From NCBI RefSeq assembly GCF_051390635.1, contig NZ_JBPODT010000002.1, positions 1,116,001 through 1,180,000 on the forward strand: a stretch of 64,000 bases of DNA, written 5' to 3'. The DNA comes from Microbaculum sp051390635. GTDB lineage: Bacteria > Pseudomonadota > Alphaproteobacteria > Rhizobiales > Tepidamorphaceae. Below, one piece after another: positions 53,302 to 63,583 of this stretch. Position numbers and translations under genes: made by a program. Below the pieces are notes generated by a model. That model was not told the origin of the DNA and did no database searches. It saw nothing but the letters and a program-made list of their open reading frames with translations. Numbering within the stretch: position 1 is the first letter of the stretch; every line of letters begins with the position of its first letter.

Positions 53302-54517
53302 GACCATGGCCCTCCTCCCGGTCGAAGAAGCCCTGCGGCGCATCGTCGAAGGCGTTCCCCCAAGGCCCGCCGAGCGGGTGCCCCTCGACGACGCGCTGGA
53401 CCGTGTCCTCGCTGAGGACATCGCCGCCCGGCGCACGCAGCCGCCCTGGGACACCTCGGCGATGGACGGCTATGCGGTGCGCGCCGCCGACGTCGCGACC
53501 GTGCCCGCGCGTCTGCGCGTCATCGGAGCCGCCCCCGCCGGCCATTCCTTCCAGGGAACGGTCGGTCCGGGCGAAGCCGTGCGCATCTTCACCGGCGCCC
53601 CCCTGCCCGACGGCGCCGACGCGATCGTCATCCAGGAAGATACCGAGCGCGCCGGCGACGAGGTCACCGTTCTTGAATCCTCCGGCATCGGCCGGTTCGT
53701 GCGCAAACGCGGGCTCGACTTCGCCGAAGGCGACGTGCTGCTCGGCGCCGGCCGCCGTGCCGACCCGCGCGCCATCGCCCTCGCCGCCGCGATGAACCAT
53801 GCCGACCTGTCCGTACATGGCCGGCCGAGGGTCGCGATCCTGTCGACAGGCGACGAGCTCGCCCTGCCCGGCTCCGATCCCGGACCGGAAAAGATCATCG
53901 CGTCCAACGGCTTCGGGCTTGCGGCCATTGTCCGGCGGGCCGGCGGCATTCCCGTCGATCTCGGCATCGCGGCGGACGACCGCGAGGCCCTGGCCGGCGC
54001 CGTCGCGAAAGCGCGGGACTCCGCCGCCGATGTCCTGGTGACCCTCGGCGGCGCTTCGGTCGGCGAGCATGACATCGTCCAGGACGTTCTGGTCGCCGAA
54101 GGCCTGTCGCTCGATTTCTGGAAGATCGCCATGCGGCCCGGCAAGCCGCTGATGTTCGGCATGTTCGGCGCCAGTCGATTCCTCGGGCTGCCCGGCAATC
54201 CGGTCTCGGCGATGATCACCGCGCGGCTGTTCCTCGTGCCACTGATCCACGCGCTGAGCGGCCTTACGGAAACGCGGTCCGGCGAGACCAACGCGCGCCT
54301 CGGCGCGGATCTCGGCGAAAACGATCAGCGCCAGGATTATCTGCGCGCGATGTCCAGCATCGATCCCGACGGCACCCTCGTCGTCACGCCCTTCGGCAGG
54401 CAGGACAGCTCCATGCTGGCCACGCTGGCCAGGGCCGACGCGCTGATCATCCGCCCGCCCTTCGCCCCGGCCGCGAAGGCCGGCGAGACCTGCCGAGCGC
54501 TCCTGATGGACTTCTAG
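53294..54517 (+). CDS. moeA: molybdopterin molybdenumtransferase
   Basis: MoeA inserts molybdate into adenylylated molybdopterin. The 407-residue protein has the standard domains: N-terminal RVLAEDI, TSAMDGYAV and IQEDTERAGD, and the MPT-binding domain with ILSTGDEL, SNGFGL, TLGGASVGEHD and FGLPGNPVS-type sequence. The start is taken at ATG 53294, which overlaps moaC; an ATG at 53306, with AGGA 11 bases upstream, is an alternative that would shorten it by 4 residues. Confidence 0.96.
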   Translation: MAETMALLPVEEALRRIVEGVPPRPAERVPLDDALDRVLAEDIAARRTQPPWDTSAMDGYAVRAADVATVPARLRVIGAAPAGHSFQGTVGPGEAVRIFTGAPLPDGADAIVIQEDTERAGDEVTVLESSGIGRFVRKRGLDFAEGDVLLGAGRRADPRAIALAAAMNHADLSVHGRPRVAILSTGDELALPGSDPGPEKIIASNGFGLAAIVRRAGGIPVDLGIAADDREALAGAVAKARDSAADVLVTLGGASVGEHDIVQDVLVAEGLSLDFWKIAMRPGKPLMFGMFGASRFLGLPGNPVSAMITARLFLVPLIHALSGLTETRSGETNARLGADLGENDQRQDYLRAMSSIDPDGTLVVTPFGRQDSSMLATLARADALIIRPPFAPAAKAGETCRALLMDF

Positions 54518-54603
54518 AGCCCGGGCGAATTCCGATTCGCAAAGACGCCCCCGGCGCATCGGACCCATCTGGCGCCAGTTTGCACGCGATATTAGCCGTT
54601 GCC

Positions 54604-54618
54604 GAACACAACAAGAAC
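54604..54618. promoter_or_regulatory. LexA box (GAAC-N7-GAAC) upstream of lexA
   Basis: GAAC at 54604-54607 and GAAC at 54615-54618 are separated by exactly 7 bases, the reverse-complement form of the alphaproteobacterial SOS box GTTC-N7-GTTC. It lies 72 bases before the lexA start, as expected for autoregulation. Confidence 0.8.
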
Positions 54619-54628
54619 ATGTATGTTT

Positions 54629-54643
54629 GTTCTTGATTTGTAC
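54629..54643. promoter_or_regulatory. second, imperfect LexA box
   Basis: GTTC (54629-54632), 7 bases, then GTAC (54640-54643): one base from the consensus and in the opposite orientation to the first box. The two boxes together form an inverted repeat CAAGAACA/TGTTCTTG (54612-54635). Confidence 0.5.
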
Positions 54644-54690
54644 ACACCCTGGCGCCCGAAGACGGGCGGAAGCGGCAACGGGAGCGCGCA

Positions 54691-55407
54691 ATGCTCACGC
54701 GGAAACAGCATGAATTGCTGATGTTCATCCACGAACGTCTCAAGGAATCGGGCGTGCCACCCTCCTTCGACGAGATGAAGGAAGCGCTGGACCTGCGCTC
54801 GAAATCCGGCATCCACCGGCTCATCACGGCGCTCGAGGAGCGCGGCTTCATCCGACGCCTGCCGCATCGCGCCCGTGCGCTGGAAATCGTCCGGCTGCCA
54901 GACTCGGTGGCACCGGGACTTGCCGCGCGCGGTCGCGGCTTCGCACCGAGCGTCATCGAGGGCAGTCTCGGCAAGGTTCCGCCCCCCGCACCCGAGCCCG
55001 TCGAGACCGAAGCTGCAAACTCGAACGCGGTGGCGGTCCCCGTCATGGGCCGCATTGCCGCGGGCACGCCGATCTCGGCGATCCAGAACCACAGCCATTC
55101 GATCCAGGTGCCGGTCGAGCTTCTGACGAAGGGCGAGCATTTCGCCCTCGAGGTACGCGGCGACTCCATGGTCGACGCCGGTATCCTCGACGGCGACACG
55201 GTCCTGATCCGCAAGACGGACACCGCCGACACGGGCGATATCGTGGTGGCGCTGATCGACGACGAGGAAGCCACCTTGAAGCGCCTGCGCCGCAAGGGCG
55301 CATCGATCGCGCTGGAGGCGGCAAACCCGGCCTACGAAACCCGGATTTTCGGTCCGGACCGGGTTGCCATTCAGGGCCGGCTGGTCGGCCTCATCCGTCA
55401 ATACTGA
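54691..55407 (+). CDS. lexA: LexA repressor
   Basis: LexA represses the SOS regulon and self-cleaves when RecA filaments form on damaged DNA. The 238-residue protein has an N-terminal winged helix-turn-helix (PPSFDEMKEALDLRSKSGIHRLI), a linker, and the S24 peptidase domain. The cleavage site lies in the VMGRIAAGTPI region, the catalytic Ser in EVRGDSMVDAGI and the catalytic Lys in EATLKRLRR. Two LexA boxes precede it. The gap after moeA also holds a small hairpin (54525-54540). Confidence 0.98.
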   Translation: MLTRKQHELLMFIHERLKESGVPPSFDEMKEALDLRSKSGIHRLITALEERGFIRRLPHRARALEIVRLPDSVAPGLAARGRGFAPSVIEGSLGKVPPPAPEPVETEAANSNAVAVPVMGRIAAGTPISAIQNHSHSIQVPVELLTKGEHFALEVRGDSMVDAGILDGDTVLIRKTDTADTGDIVVALIDDEEATLKRLRRKGASIALEAANPAYETRIFGPDRVAIQGRLVGLIRQY

Positions 55408-55422
55408 AGGCGCCCGCCGGAC

Positions 55423-57576
55423 TCAGCGGGCCCGGCGCGTCCAGGGGCGGTCGCCGGACCGGTCCGCCGCCGTCTCGATGGCGATGCCGTTGGCTGTCTT
55501 TGTGAGCGTGATCGCGCCGGACCGCGCGGCATCCTGCGGACCGATCACGATTGCGTCGTCCCTGCACCACTGAGGCGGCGAGATCGGTGTGACGACGACG
55601 TCTGCCCAGGCGCAATCCTCCGCAAACGCCACCGGATCGCTCACGTAGGAAACACGCAGGCGGCCGTTGTCGGCGACACAGGCCCACTCGTCGCAGTCCG
55701 CCCGTCTTCGCGGTGTCCCTTCGGGCACGAGGCCGGCGCTGCGCAGCCACACCTCCACCTCGTAGTCCGATCCGGCCTTTGGCAGGAACGCCAGCTCGCC
55801 ATCCTGCATCCGCAGCGCCGCCATCCGCAGGTCCCGCGCGACGAAGAGGTCCGGAGGCCCGGAGAGCACGGTCAGGCCGACTCCGGCCGCAATGAACGGT
55901 AGCCCCAGGAGTCGGACGCCCGTGCGCCAAAGCAACAGCCAGAGCCCGCCGGCAATCGTCAGAAGCAACGCGACCGCCGGCACCTGCGGGACCATGCGCA
56001 CCGCCCCGTCCCAGCCGGCAACCGTCCTGGCCACGGCGAGAACGCCCTCGATGCCCTGCCCCATCGGGGCGAGCGCGAGCCCCTCCAGCCCGAAGGGCAT
56101 GAGCAACATCGCGAACAGAGCGGACGGCATGACCAGCACGCTGACGAGCGGCATCGCCGCGACGTTGGCGATCAACCCGTAGATCGCCACGCGGTTGAAG
56201 TGATAGGCAGCGAACGGTCCCGTCGCCAACCCGGCGATCAGCGCGGTGAACATGAGACCAAGCACGGCACGAACGAGAAAGCGGATCTGCGGCGAAACCG
56301 CGCTCTCGCCGCGCGCAAGCGACCAGGACCGAAGCGCCTCATAGGCCGATATCAGGGCCACGGTCGCGGCGAACGACATCTGGAAGCTCGCCGTCACGAG
56401 CGCTTCGGGCGTCAGCACGAGCACGATCGATGCAGCGATCGCGACGTTGCGCAGCGTGATCGCAGGCCGGTCGAGCAGCACGGCGACCAGCATGATCGCC
56501 GCCATGATGAAGGCGCGCTGCGTTGCGATCGAGGCGCCAGACAGCACCAGGTAGCCGAGCCCGCCGATCAGAGCGATCGACGCCGCCCACTTCTTGATCG
56601 GCCGGGTCAGCGCGAGATCCGGCGACAGCGCGAAGCAGGCACGGGCGAACCAGAACAGCGTCCCGACGACAAGCATCATGTGCAGGCCCGAGATCGCCAG
56701 GATGTGCGCCAGGCCGGAGGCCCGAAGCGCGTCCTCGTCGGCTTCGGGTATCGCGCCGCGCTCACCGGTCACAAGCGCCGTCGCGATCGCACCGACGGAG
56801 CCAGGCAGCGACCGCTGGATTCGCCCGGCGACATAAAGGCGCGTTCGCTCGATCGCGGTTTCGAGACGCGCCGACAGCCCGGCTTGCCGCGCGGGCAGAA
56901 CCGATTTCGGCGCGCTGGTCAGGAACCCGACGCCACCGATGCCGGAGAACCACGCCCGCCGGGCGTAATCGAAGCCGCCCGGCACGGCAGCGTCGGGCGG
57001 CGGCAACAGCATCGCGTTGAACCGGACCGTCTGCCCCGGCACCGGCACCGACCATTTCCCGCGCATCCACAACGACAGCAGGGTCGGCACGTCCGCGGCG
57101 GCGTCGCGACCGATCCGCTCCGGTGCCACCGTGAGCCGTGCCGCCCCGTCCTCCCTGAGCTCCACCCCGATGACCCGCCCTGTCACCGGAACCGGATATC
57201 CGGCCTCGAACACGACCGGCGCGGCGACCCAGCGGCTGCGAAGCCCCGCATCCAACATGCCAAGCGACGCCAGGAACAGGCCGATGAACACGGTGCCCGA
57301 CAACCGGCCCGGCCCACAGCGGACGGCAACGGTCCCGGTAACGACGCACAGGACCAGCACCGCCGCGAGCACCGGTTCCCGAGGCAACGCGAAATAGGCA
57401 GCGATGCCTGCGCCGAAAGCAACAGGCACCCAAAGGAACAACCGCTCCCGCTCGCTGTCGGCGATGCTTCGGAGAGAAAGGCGGCTCGACAGGCGGTCCA
57501 GCGGGGCCGGCAACGCCGGCAATCGCCGCGCTGCCGCGGAGCGCGATCTGCCGATCAAGGACGCGTCGTCGAACAC
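55423..57576 (-). CDS. comEC: ComEC/Rec2 family DNA-uptake membrane protein
   Basis: ComEC proteins form the inner-membrane channel for transforming single-stranded DNA. The 717-residue protein has an N-terminal membrane segment and OB-like DUF4131 region, then the Competence core with many helices (ISGLHMMLVVG, GASIATQRAFIMA, ALVTASFQMSFAAT). The C-terminal soluble part (about 580-717) has lost the metallo-beta-lactamase HxHxDH motif that full ComEC carries, as often seen in this group. GTG at 57576, with a G-rich stretch before it, is the likely start. It ends 15 bases from lexA and diverges from gltX. Whether the strain is competent is unknown. Confidence 0.92.
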   Translation of the reverse strand: MFDDASLIGRSRSAAARRLPALPAPLDRLSSRLSLRSIADSERERLFLWVPVAFGAGIAAYFALPREPVLAAVLVLCVVTGTVAVRCGPGRLSGTVFIGLFLASLGMLDAGLRSRWVAAPVVFEAGYPVPVTGRVIGVELREDGAARLTVAPERIGRDAAADVPTLLSLWMRGKWSVPVPGQTVRFNAMLLPPPDAAVPGGFDYARRAWFSGIGGVGFLTSAPKSVLPARQAGLSARLETAIERTRLYVAGRIQRSLPGSVGAIATALVTGERGAIPEADEDALRASGLAHILAISGLHMMLVVGTLFWFARACFALSPDLALTRPIKKWAASIALIGGLGYLVLSGASIATQRAFIMAAIMLVAVLLDRPAITLRNVAIAASIVLVLTPEALVTASFQMSFAATVALISAYEALRSWSLARGESAVSPQIRFLVRAVLGLMFTALIAGLATGPFAAYHFNRVAIYGLIANVAAMPLVSVLVMPSALFAMLLMPFGLEGLALAPMGQGIEGVLAVARTVAGWDGAVRMVPQVPAVALLLTIAGGLWLLLWRTGVRLLGLPFIAAGVGLTVLSGPPDLFVARDLRMAALRMQDGELAFLPKAGSDYEVEVWLRSAGLVPEGTPRRRADCDEWACVADNGRLRVSYVSDPVAFAEDCAWADVVVTPISPPQWCRDDAIVIGPQDAARSGAITLTKTANGIAIETAADRSGDRPWTRRAR

Positions 57577-57722
57577 CGCAGTCCCCCCAGGCCCACGCCG
57601 AAGGTTTGGGCGCGGCCGTTGCCCACACCGCTTCTATCTGCGCCGGCGGCCGTGCTACACAGCGGCCAGCCAAAACCGCACCATCCATACTAGACCGCAC
57701 GAGAAACCGGCCGCCACCTGTC

Positions 57723-59147
57723 ATGTCCAAACCTGAGATCGTTACCCGCTTCGCCCCCTCGCCGACCGGCTTCCTGCATATCGGCGGCGCCCGCACAGCT
57801 TTGTTCAACTGGCTCTACGCCCGCGGACGCGGCGGCAAGATGCTGCTGAGGATCGAGGATACCGACCGCGCGCGCTCGACAGACGAGGCGATCGCCGCGA
57901 TCGTCGACGGCCTGAAGTGGCTGGGCCTGGATTGGGACGGCGAGGCGATCTCGCAATACGCCCGCGCCGAGCGGCACCGCGAGGTGGTCGAGGACCTGTT
58001 GGCCCGGGGCAAGGCCTACCGGTGCTACGCGACGCCGGAGGAGCTCGCCGAGATGCGCGAGAAGGCGCGCGCCGAGGGCCGTCCGCCGCGCTACGACGGC
58101 CGCTGGCGCGACCGCGATCCCTCGGAAGCGCCTCAGGCCGTCAAGCCGGCGATCCGCCTCAAGGCGCCGACCGAGGGCGAGACGGCGATCGACGACCACG
58201 TCCAGGGGCGCGTTGTCTGGCAGAACAAGGATCTGGATGATCTGATTCTGCTGCGATCCGACGGAAACCCGACCTATATGCTCGCCGTCGTCGTCGACGA
58301 CCACGACATGGGCGTCACCCACGTCATCCGCGGTGACGACCACCTGACCAACGCCGCCCGCCAGGCACAGATCTATCAGGCACTCGGTTGGGCCGAGCCC
58401 GAGATGGCTCACATCCCGCTGATTCACGGGCCGGACGGCGCGAAACTGTCGAAGCGCCACGGCGCACTCGGCGTCGACGCCTATCGCGCCATGGGCTATC
58501 TGCCGCAGGCGATGCGCAATTATCTCGTCCGCCTCGGCTGGAGCCACGGTGACGCCGAGGTGATGTCGAGCGAACAGATGCTCGAATGGTTCGACCTCGA
58601 CGCCATCGGCAAGTCCGCCGCCCGCTTCGATTTCGCCAAGCTGGAAAATCTGAACGGCATTTACATGCGGCAGACACCGGATGCGGACCTGTATGACGCC
58701 CTGATCGAGAACCTGGACTATCTGCCTGACGGACCTGAGTTCAGATCCCGGCTCGACGCGGTAAAGTGGGACCGCATTCGACAGGCGATGCCGGGACTAA
58801 AGGAACGCGCGAAGAATCTTATAGAACTCCTTGAAAGCACAAAATTTCTTGTCGATGATCGACCGCTCTCACTGGACCAGAAGGCGTCCAAGATACTCGA
58901 CGACAATGCGCGCAAGACCCTGAGCGAGGTCCTGCCGGTCCTTGAAGAGGCGCCGCAGTGGGATGCCGCCAGCCTCGAAGCGGCAGTGAAGGCTTTTGCG
59001 GAGACCACCGACCGCAAGCTCGGCACGATCGCACAGCCGCTCCGTGCCGCATTGACGGGACGGGCGACGTCGCCTGGAATCTTTGACGTTCTGGTGGTGC
59101 TCGGACGCGAGGAAAGCCTTGCCCGCATTGCCGATCAGACCGCTTGA
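57723..59147 (+). CDS. gltX: glutamyl-tRNA synthetase
   Basis: This class I synthetase charges tRNA-Glu, and in many alphaproteobacteria also tRNA-Gln for later amidation. The 474-residue protein has RFAPSPTGFLHIGGART, the KLSKR motif in GAKLSKRHGAL and a C-terminal anticodon-binding domain. The CxCxxC zinc motif of the E. coli enzyme is absent at the usual place. ATG 57723 gives the conserved start; the upstream extension of the frame is not conserved. Confidence 0.97.
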   Translation: MSKPEIVTRFAPSPTGFLHIGGARTALFNWLYARGRGGKMLLRIEDTDRARSTDEAIAAIVDGLKWLGLDWDGEAISQYARAERHREVVEDLLARGKAYRCYATPEELAEMREKARAEGRPPRYDGRWRDRDPSEAPQAVKPAIRLKAPTEGETAIDDHVQGRVVWQNKDLDDLILLRSDGNPTYMLAVVVDDHDMGVTHVIRGDDHLTNAARQAQIYQALGWAEPEMAHIPLIHGPDGAKLSKRHGALGVDAYRAMGYLPQAMRNYLVRLGWSHGDAEVMSSEQMLEWFDLDAIGKSAARFDFAKLENLNGIYMRQTPDADLYDALIENLDYLPDGPEFRSRLDAVKWDRIRQAMPGLKERAKNLIELLESTKFLVDDRPLSLDQKASKILDDNARKTLSEVLPVLEEAPQWDAASLEAAVKAFAETTDRKLGTIAQPLRAALTGRATSPGIFDVLVVLGREESLARIADQTA

Positions 59148-59341
59148 CCGTACCTGTCCCGCCCTATGTATCGACTATCGTGCCAATGCCCGGAGCTTGC
59201 CGATCCCGATCAAATCGGCTACCGAGTCACTCATATTCCTACCGAACCGCACACCAGCCGACCGCGGGACCGAATCCGTATCCCGGCGAGCCGAATCTGG
59301 GCTGTGCGGGTGCCCGCCACCAGGACAGGAGCCACCTGCCC

Positions 59342-60652
<1,311 letters not shown>

Positions 60653-60675
60653 CGATCGTCGCCGAAATCAGGTTT

Positions 60676-61875
60676 CTATGGCCGGGGCGTCAGTGCGCCC
60701 CGGCCATTTTTTTCAAGTATGTCCAGGACCGCCGCGGCCGCCCTCTGGCTCGGGCTGTCACCGTCGATCAGCGTTGCGTCCCGCACCGTGTCGATCGCAG
60801 CCAGCTGCGCATGTCGCTCCGGTCCGTCGTCGAACAACGGATCGATCGCGGCGGACAGCGTCTGCGGATCGCAGCCTCCGTGGATGAACTCCGGAAACGC
60901 GTTCTCACCGATCACCAGGTTGGCCATCACCACCGAATGGGTGCGCACCATCCAGCGCAGCGCCGCGGTCAGCGGATCGAGCCTGTAGGTGACGACCATC
61001 GGCACGCCGGCAAGCGCCAGTTCGAGCGTAACCGTCCCGGAAGCCGCCAGCGCGACCCGCCCCGCGGAAAATGCCTTCCATTTCTCGCGTTCTCCCGCGA
61101 CGACACGCGGTCTGACCGGCCAGTCCGATACCTCCTGGCTGAGCCGATCGGCCAGATGCGGGACCGCCGGGAGGATCGCGTCGAAGTCCCTGCCCTTGTC
61201 GCGCAGCGCCTGCAGCGAATCGCGGAAGACCGGCATGAGACGTTCGATTTCCGTGATGCGGCTGCCGGGCAGCACCAGCAAGGTCGGTCTGTCGCCGGCC
61301 TGTGCCGTTCTGGGCGGCATCAGTTTCAGCCGTTCGATCGCCGGATGCCCCACATACACGCAGTCGGGACCGCCAAGACGCGCGTGCACCGCAGGTTCGA
61401 ATGGAAAGACGGCGAGAACCCGATCGACATAGCCGCGCATCTTCCGTGCCCGCCAGGGACGCCAGGCCCAGACAGTCGGTGAGACGTAATCGACAATCGG
61501 CAGTCCGGGTAACCGCCGGCGCACACGCTTGGCGACCGGATGGGTGAATTCCGGACTGTCGACGATGATCAGGATGTCGGGCTCGAACGCAACGACGTGA
61601 TCGACAGCTTCGTGAACGCGTCGAATGAGGCCTGGCAGCCGCGCCAGAATGGCGAACGGCCCCATTACGGCGATCTCGGACAGTGGAAATGCGCTCGTCA
61701 GGCCCGCGCGTTCCATCTCCGGGCCGCCAACGCCGGCGTAGGATACCGGCCGGTCCGCATCGGCACGCATGGCCTCCATGAGACCGGCGCCGAGATGATC
61801 GCCCGAGGACTCTCCCGCAATCATCGCGATGCGCAGCGGACGCGATTGCGATCGCTCCGGAAGCGGTTCGTTCAT
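60676..61875 (-). CDS. lpxB: lipid-A-disaccharide synthase
   Basis: LpxB joins UDP-2,3-diacylglucosamine to lipid X, forming the lipid A disaccharide at the inner membrane. The 399-residue GT19 protein has IAMIAGESSGDHLGA, DSPEFTHPVAKR, VSPTVWAW and LPGSRITEIERL. Its ATG overlaps the lpxI stop by 4 bases (ATGA). Its last codons coincide with the gltA terminator hairpin, which contributes the C-terminal NGRGALTPRP residues. Confidence 0.97.
   Translation of the reverse strand: MNEPLPERSQSRPLRIAMIAGESSGDHLGAGLMEAMRADADRPVSYAGVGGPEMERAGLTSAFPLSEIAVMGPFAILARLPGLIRRVHEAVDHVVAFEPDILIIVDSPEFTHPVAKRVRRRLPGLPIVDYVSPTVWAWRPWRARKMRGYVDRVLAVFPFEPAVHARLGGPDCVYVGHPAIERLKLMPPRTAQAGDRPTLLVLPGSRITEIERLMPVFRDSLQALRDKGRDFDAILPAVPHLADRLSQEVSDWPVRPRVVAGEREKWKAFSAGRVALAASGTVTLELALAGVPMVVTYRLDPLTAALRWMVRTHSVVMANLVIGENAFPEFIHGGCDPQTLSAAIDPLFDDGPERHAQLAAIDTVRDATLIDGDSPSQRAAAAVLDILEKNGRGALTPRP
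60678..60713 (+). terminator. intrinsic terminator of gltA, inside the lpxB 3' end
   Basis: A perfect 12-bp stem ATGGCCGGGGCG/CGCCCCGGCCAT with a 6-base loop is followed by an uninterrupted T-run (60707-60713), a textbook rho-independent terminator 25 bases after the gltA stop. The same DNA encodes the last 11-12 codons of lpxB on the other strand. On the minus strand there is no T-run, so it should act in one direction. Confidence 0.9.
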
Positions 61876-62768
61876 GACCCGCGGCTTGATCCGCTACCGG
61901 TGTCGATTCCGACGAAAAACAGACCGGCTTCGTCGGCTGCCCGGCGCACGTCGTCGATGCGCGGCACCAAGACCTTTCCCGTCTCGACGGCAATCCCCTC
62001 GAGGCCGGCATCTTTCGCCACGCGTATCGTCTCCTCGCCGGCGACCGGCATGTCGAGCCGAAGCTCCTGGCCGGGCTTCGCCGACTTGATAAGGACGCCC
62101 GAGGGCGCCGGCACCGCTATACGCCCCTCCCGGCGCAGGTCGGAACACCGGGCCACCATCGCATTGGTACCTTCGGCGGCCTCCACCGCGATCACGCGCC
62201 CGTCGAGCACGACGACCGCCTGACCGATGTCGAATGGTCCCATCTGGCGGATTGCCCGGAATCCGTAGTCTATGTCGGCGCGGGCCTTTCGCCCGGGCTT
62301 CAGGCGTCCGAGCGGTCCCGTCGGCGCGACTAGGCGCGGCACGACGTCTGCCGGTCCGACGATCCGGAATCCTTCGCTTTCGAATATCTGGACGACACCG
62401 TTCACGACCTTGTCGTCGCCGCCACGCTTGAGGCGCATGATGGCGGGCAGCAACGCCGCCTTGACGGCGCTCATGTCCCATTCGATATCGGAAAAGCGGG
62501 GCCTTCGAAAATTCCCCGCCATCAATACGTCACGGCATTTCCGCTCGACAAGCAGCGCCTTGAGCCGCCCGGCCGCACCGATCGGCAGTCGCGCCGTCGC
62601 AAAGGTGGAGAAATCGGCGTCCGCCTCGCCTTCCACTTCTATGACAAAAAGGGAGCGCCCGGAGTTCCGGACCTCCTCGGCGACAACGCGCGGCAGGTCC
62701 CCGGCGCCGGCGATTATGGCCAGCGGTCCCAGGCTCGCCTCCTCCCGGCTCGCCGGATCCGCAAGCAT
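61872..62768 (-). CDS. lpxI: UDP-2,3-diacylglucosamine pyrophosphatase LpxI
   Basis: LpxI hydrolyses UDP-2,3-diacylglucosamine to lipid X and UMP, and replaces LpxH in Alphaproteobacteria. The 298-residue protein has the family features LGPLAIIAGAGDLPR, MAGNFRRP, DIDYGFRAIRQMG, the VVLDGRVIAVEAAEGTNAM segment and KSAKPGQELRLDMP. The ATG at 62768 lies 4 bases after the lpxA stop and is preceded by GGAGG, which settles the start. lpxA-lpxI-lpxB are translationally linked. Confidence 0.95.
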   Translation of the reverse strand: MLADPASREEASLGPLAIIAGAGDLPRVVAEEVRNSGRSLFVIEVEGEADADFSTFATARLPIGAAGRLKALLVERKCRDVLMAGNFRRPRFSDIEWDMSAVKAALLPAIMRLKRGGDDKVVNGVVQIFESEGFRIVGPADVVPRLVAPTGPLGRLKPGRKARADIDYGFRAIRQMGPFDIGQAVVVLDGRVIAVEAAEGTNAMVARCSDLRREGRIAVPAPSGVLIKSAKPGQELRLDMPVAGEETIRVAKDAGLEGIAVETGKVLVPRIDDVRRAADEAGLFFVGIDTGSGSSRGS

Positions 62769-62772
62769 CCCG

Positions 62773-63573
62773 TCACCCTCCGCGTCCGCTACGCGGGGTG
62801 CACAGTGCCCGATCGGAATCGGCCCGTATGAAATCAACGACAGTCGTGACCAACGGATGGTCAGGGAACAGCTGGGCGACGTCCTCCACCCGCTCCATCA
62901 GCGTGCCTTCGTTCGAAAACAGCAACCGATAGGCCTGGCGCATCGTGTGGATCTGTTCGCGATTGAAGCCATGCCGCTTGAGGCCCACGATATTGAGGCC
63001 ACCCAGATAGGCCCGGTTTCCGAGGACCGATCCGTAGGGGATCACGTCGTTCTCGACGCCGCTCAGGCCGCCGACGAAGGCATATTCGCCGATCCGCACC
63101 CATTGATGGACGGCCGCGAGACCGCCGAGGATGGCGTGATCCTGGACTTGGCAATGCCCAGCCAACGTCGCGTTGTTGATGAACAGCACATTGTTGCCGA
63201 CCTTGCAGTCGTGCGCGACATGCGATCCCACCATGAAGTAGCAGTTGTCGCCGACCAAGGTCTCCATTCCCCCGAACGACGTGCCCGGGTTCATGGTCAC
63301 CTGCTCGCGGATGACACAATCGGTGCCGATGCGCAGGACGCTTGGCTCCCCCGCATACTTCAGGTGTTGCGGCGGTTGGCCGAGGGAGGAATACGGATAG
63401 ATGCTGGTGCGCGCGCCGATGCTCGTATGCCCGTCGAGCACGACATGCCCGACCAGCTCTACGTCATCGCCGAGTTCCACATCGTCGCCGACGATGCAGT
63501 ATGGACCGATCTTGACCCTTTCGCCGAGGCGGGCACCTTTGCCGACGATAGCCGTCGCGTGAACGTCTGCCAT
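62773..63573 (-). CDS. lpxA: UDP-N-acetylglucosamine O-acyltransferase
   Basis: LpxA performs the first step of lipid A synthesis, adding a 3-hydroxyacyl chain from ACP to UDP-GlcNAc. The 266-residue protein is a left-handed beta-helix built of hexapeptide repeats over about residues 1-185, with the catalytic His in GSHVAHDCKVGNN, and a C-terminal helical domain. It starts 10 bases after fabZ, the usual fabZ-lpxA-lpxI-lpxB order. Confidence 0.98.
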   Translation of the reverse strand: MADVHATAIVGKGARLGERVKIGPYCIVGDDVELGDDVELVGHVVLDGHTSIGARTSIYPYSSLGQPPQHLKYAGEPSVLRIGTDCVIREQVTMNPGTSFGGMETLVGDNCYFMVGSHVAHDCKVGNNVLFINNATLAGHCQVQDHAILGGLAAVHQWVRIGEYAFVGGLSGVENDVIPYGSVLGNRAYLGGLNIVGLKRHGFNREQIHTMRQAYRLLFSNEGTLMERVEDVAQLFPDHPLVTTVVDFIRADSDRALCTPRSGRGG

Positions 63574-63583
63574 GGAATATGCT

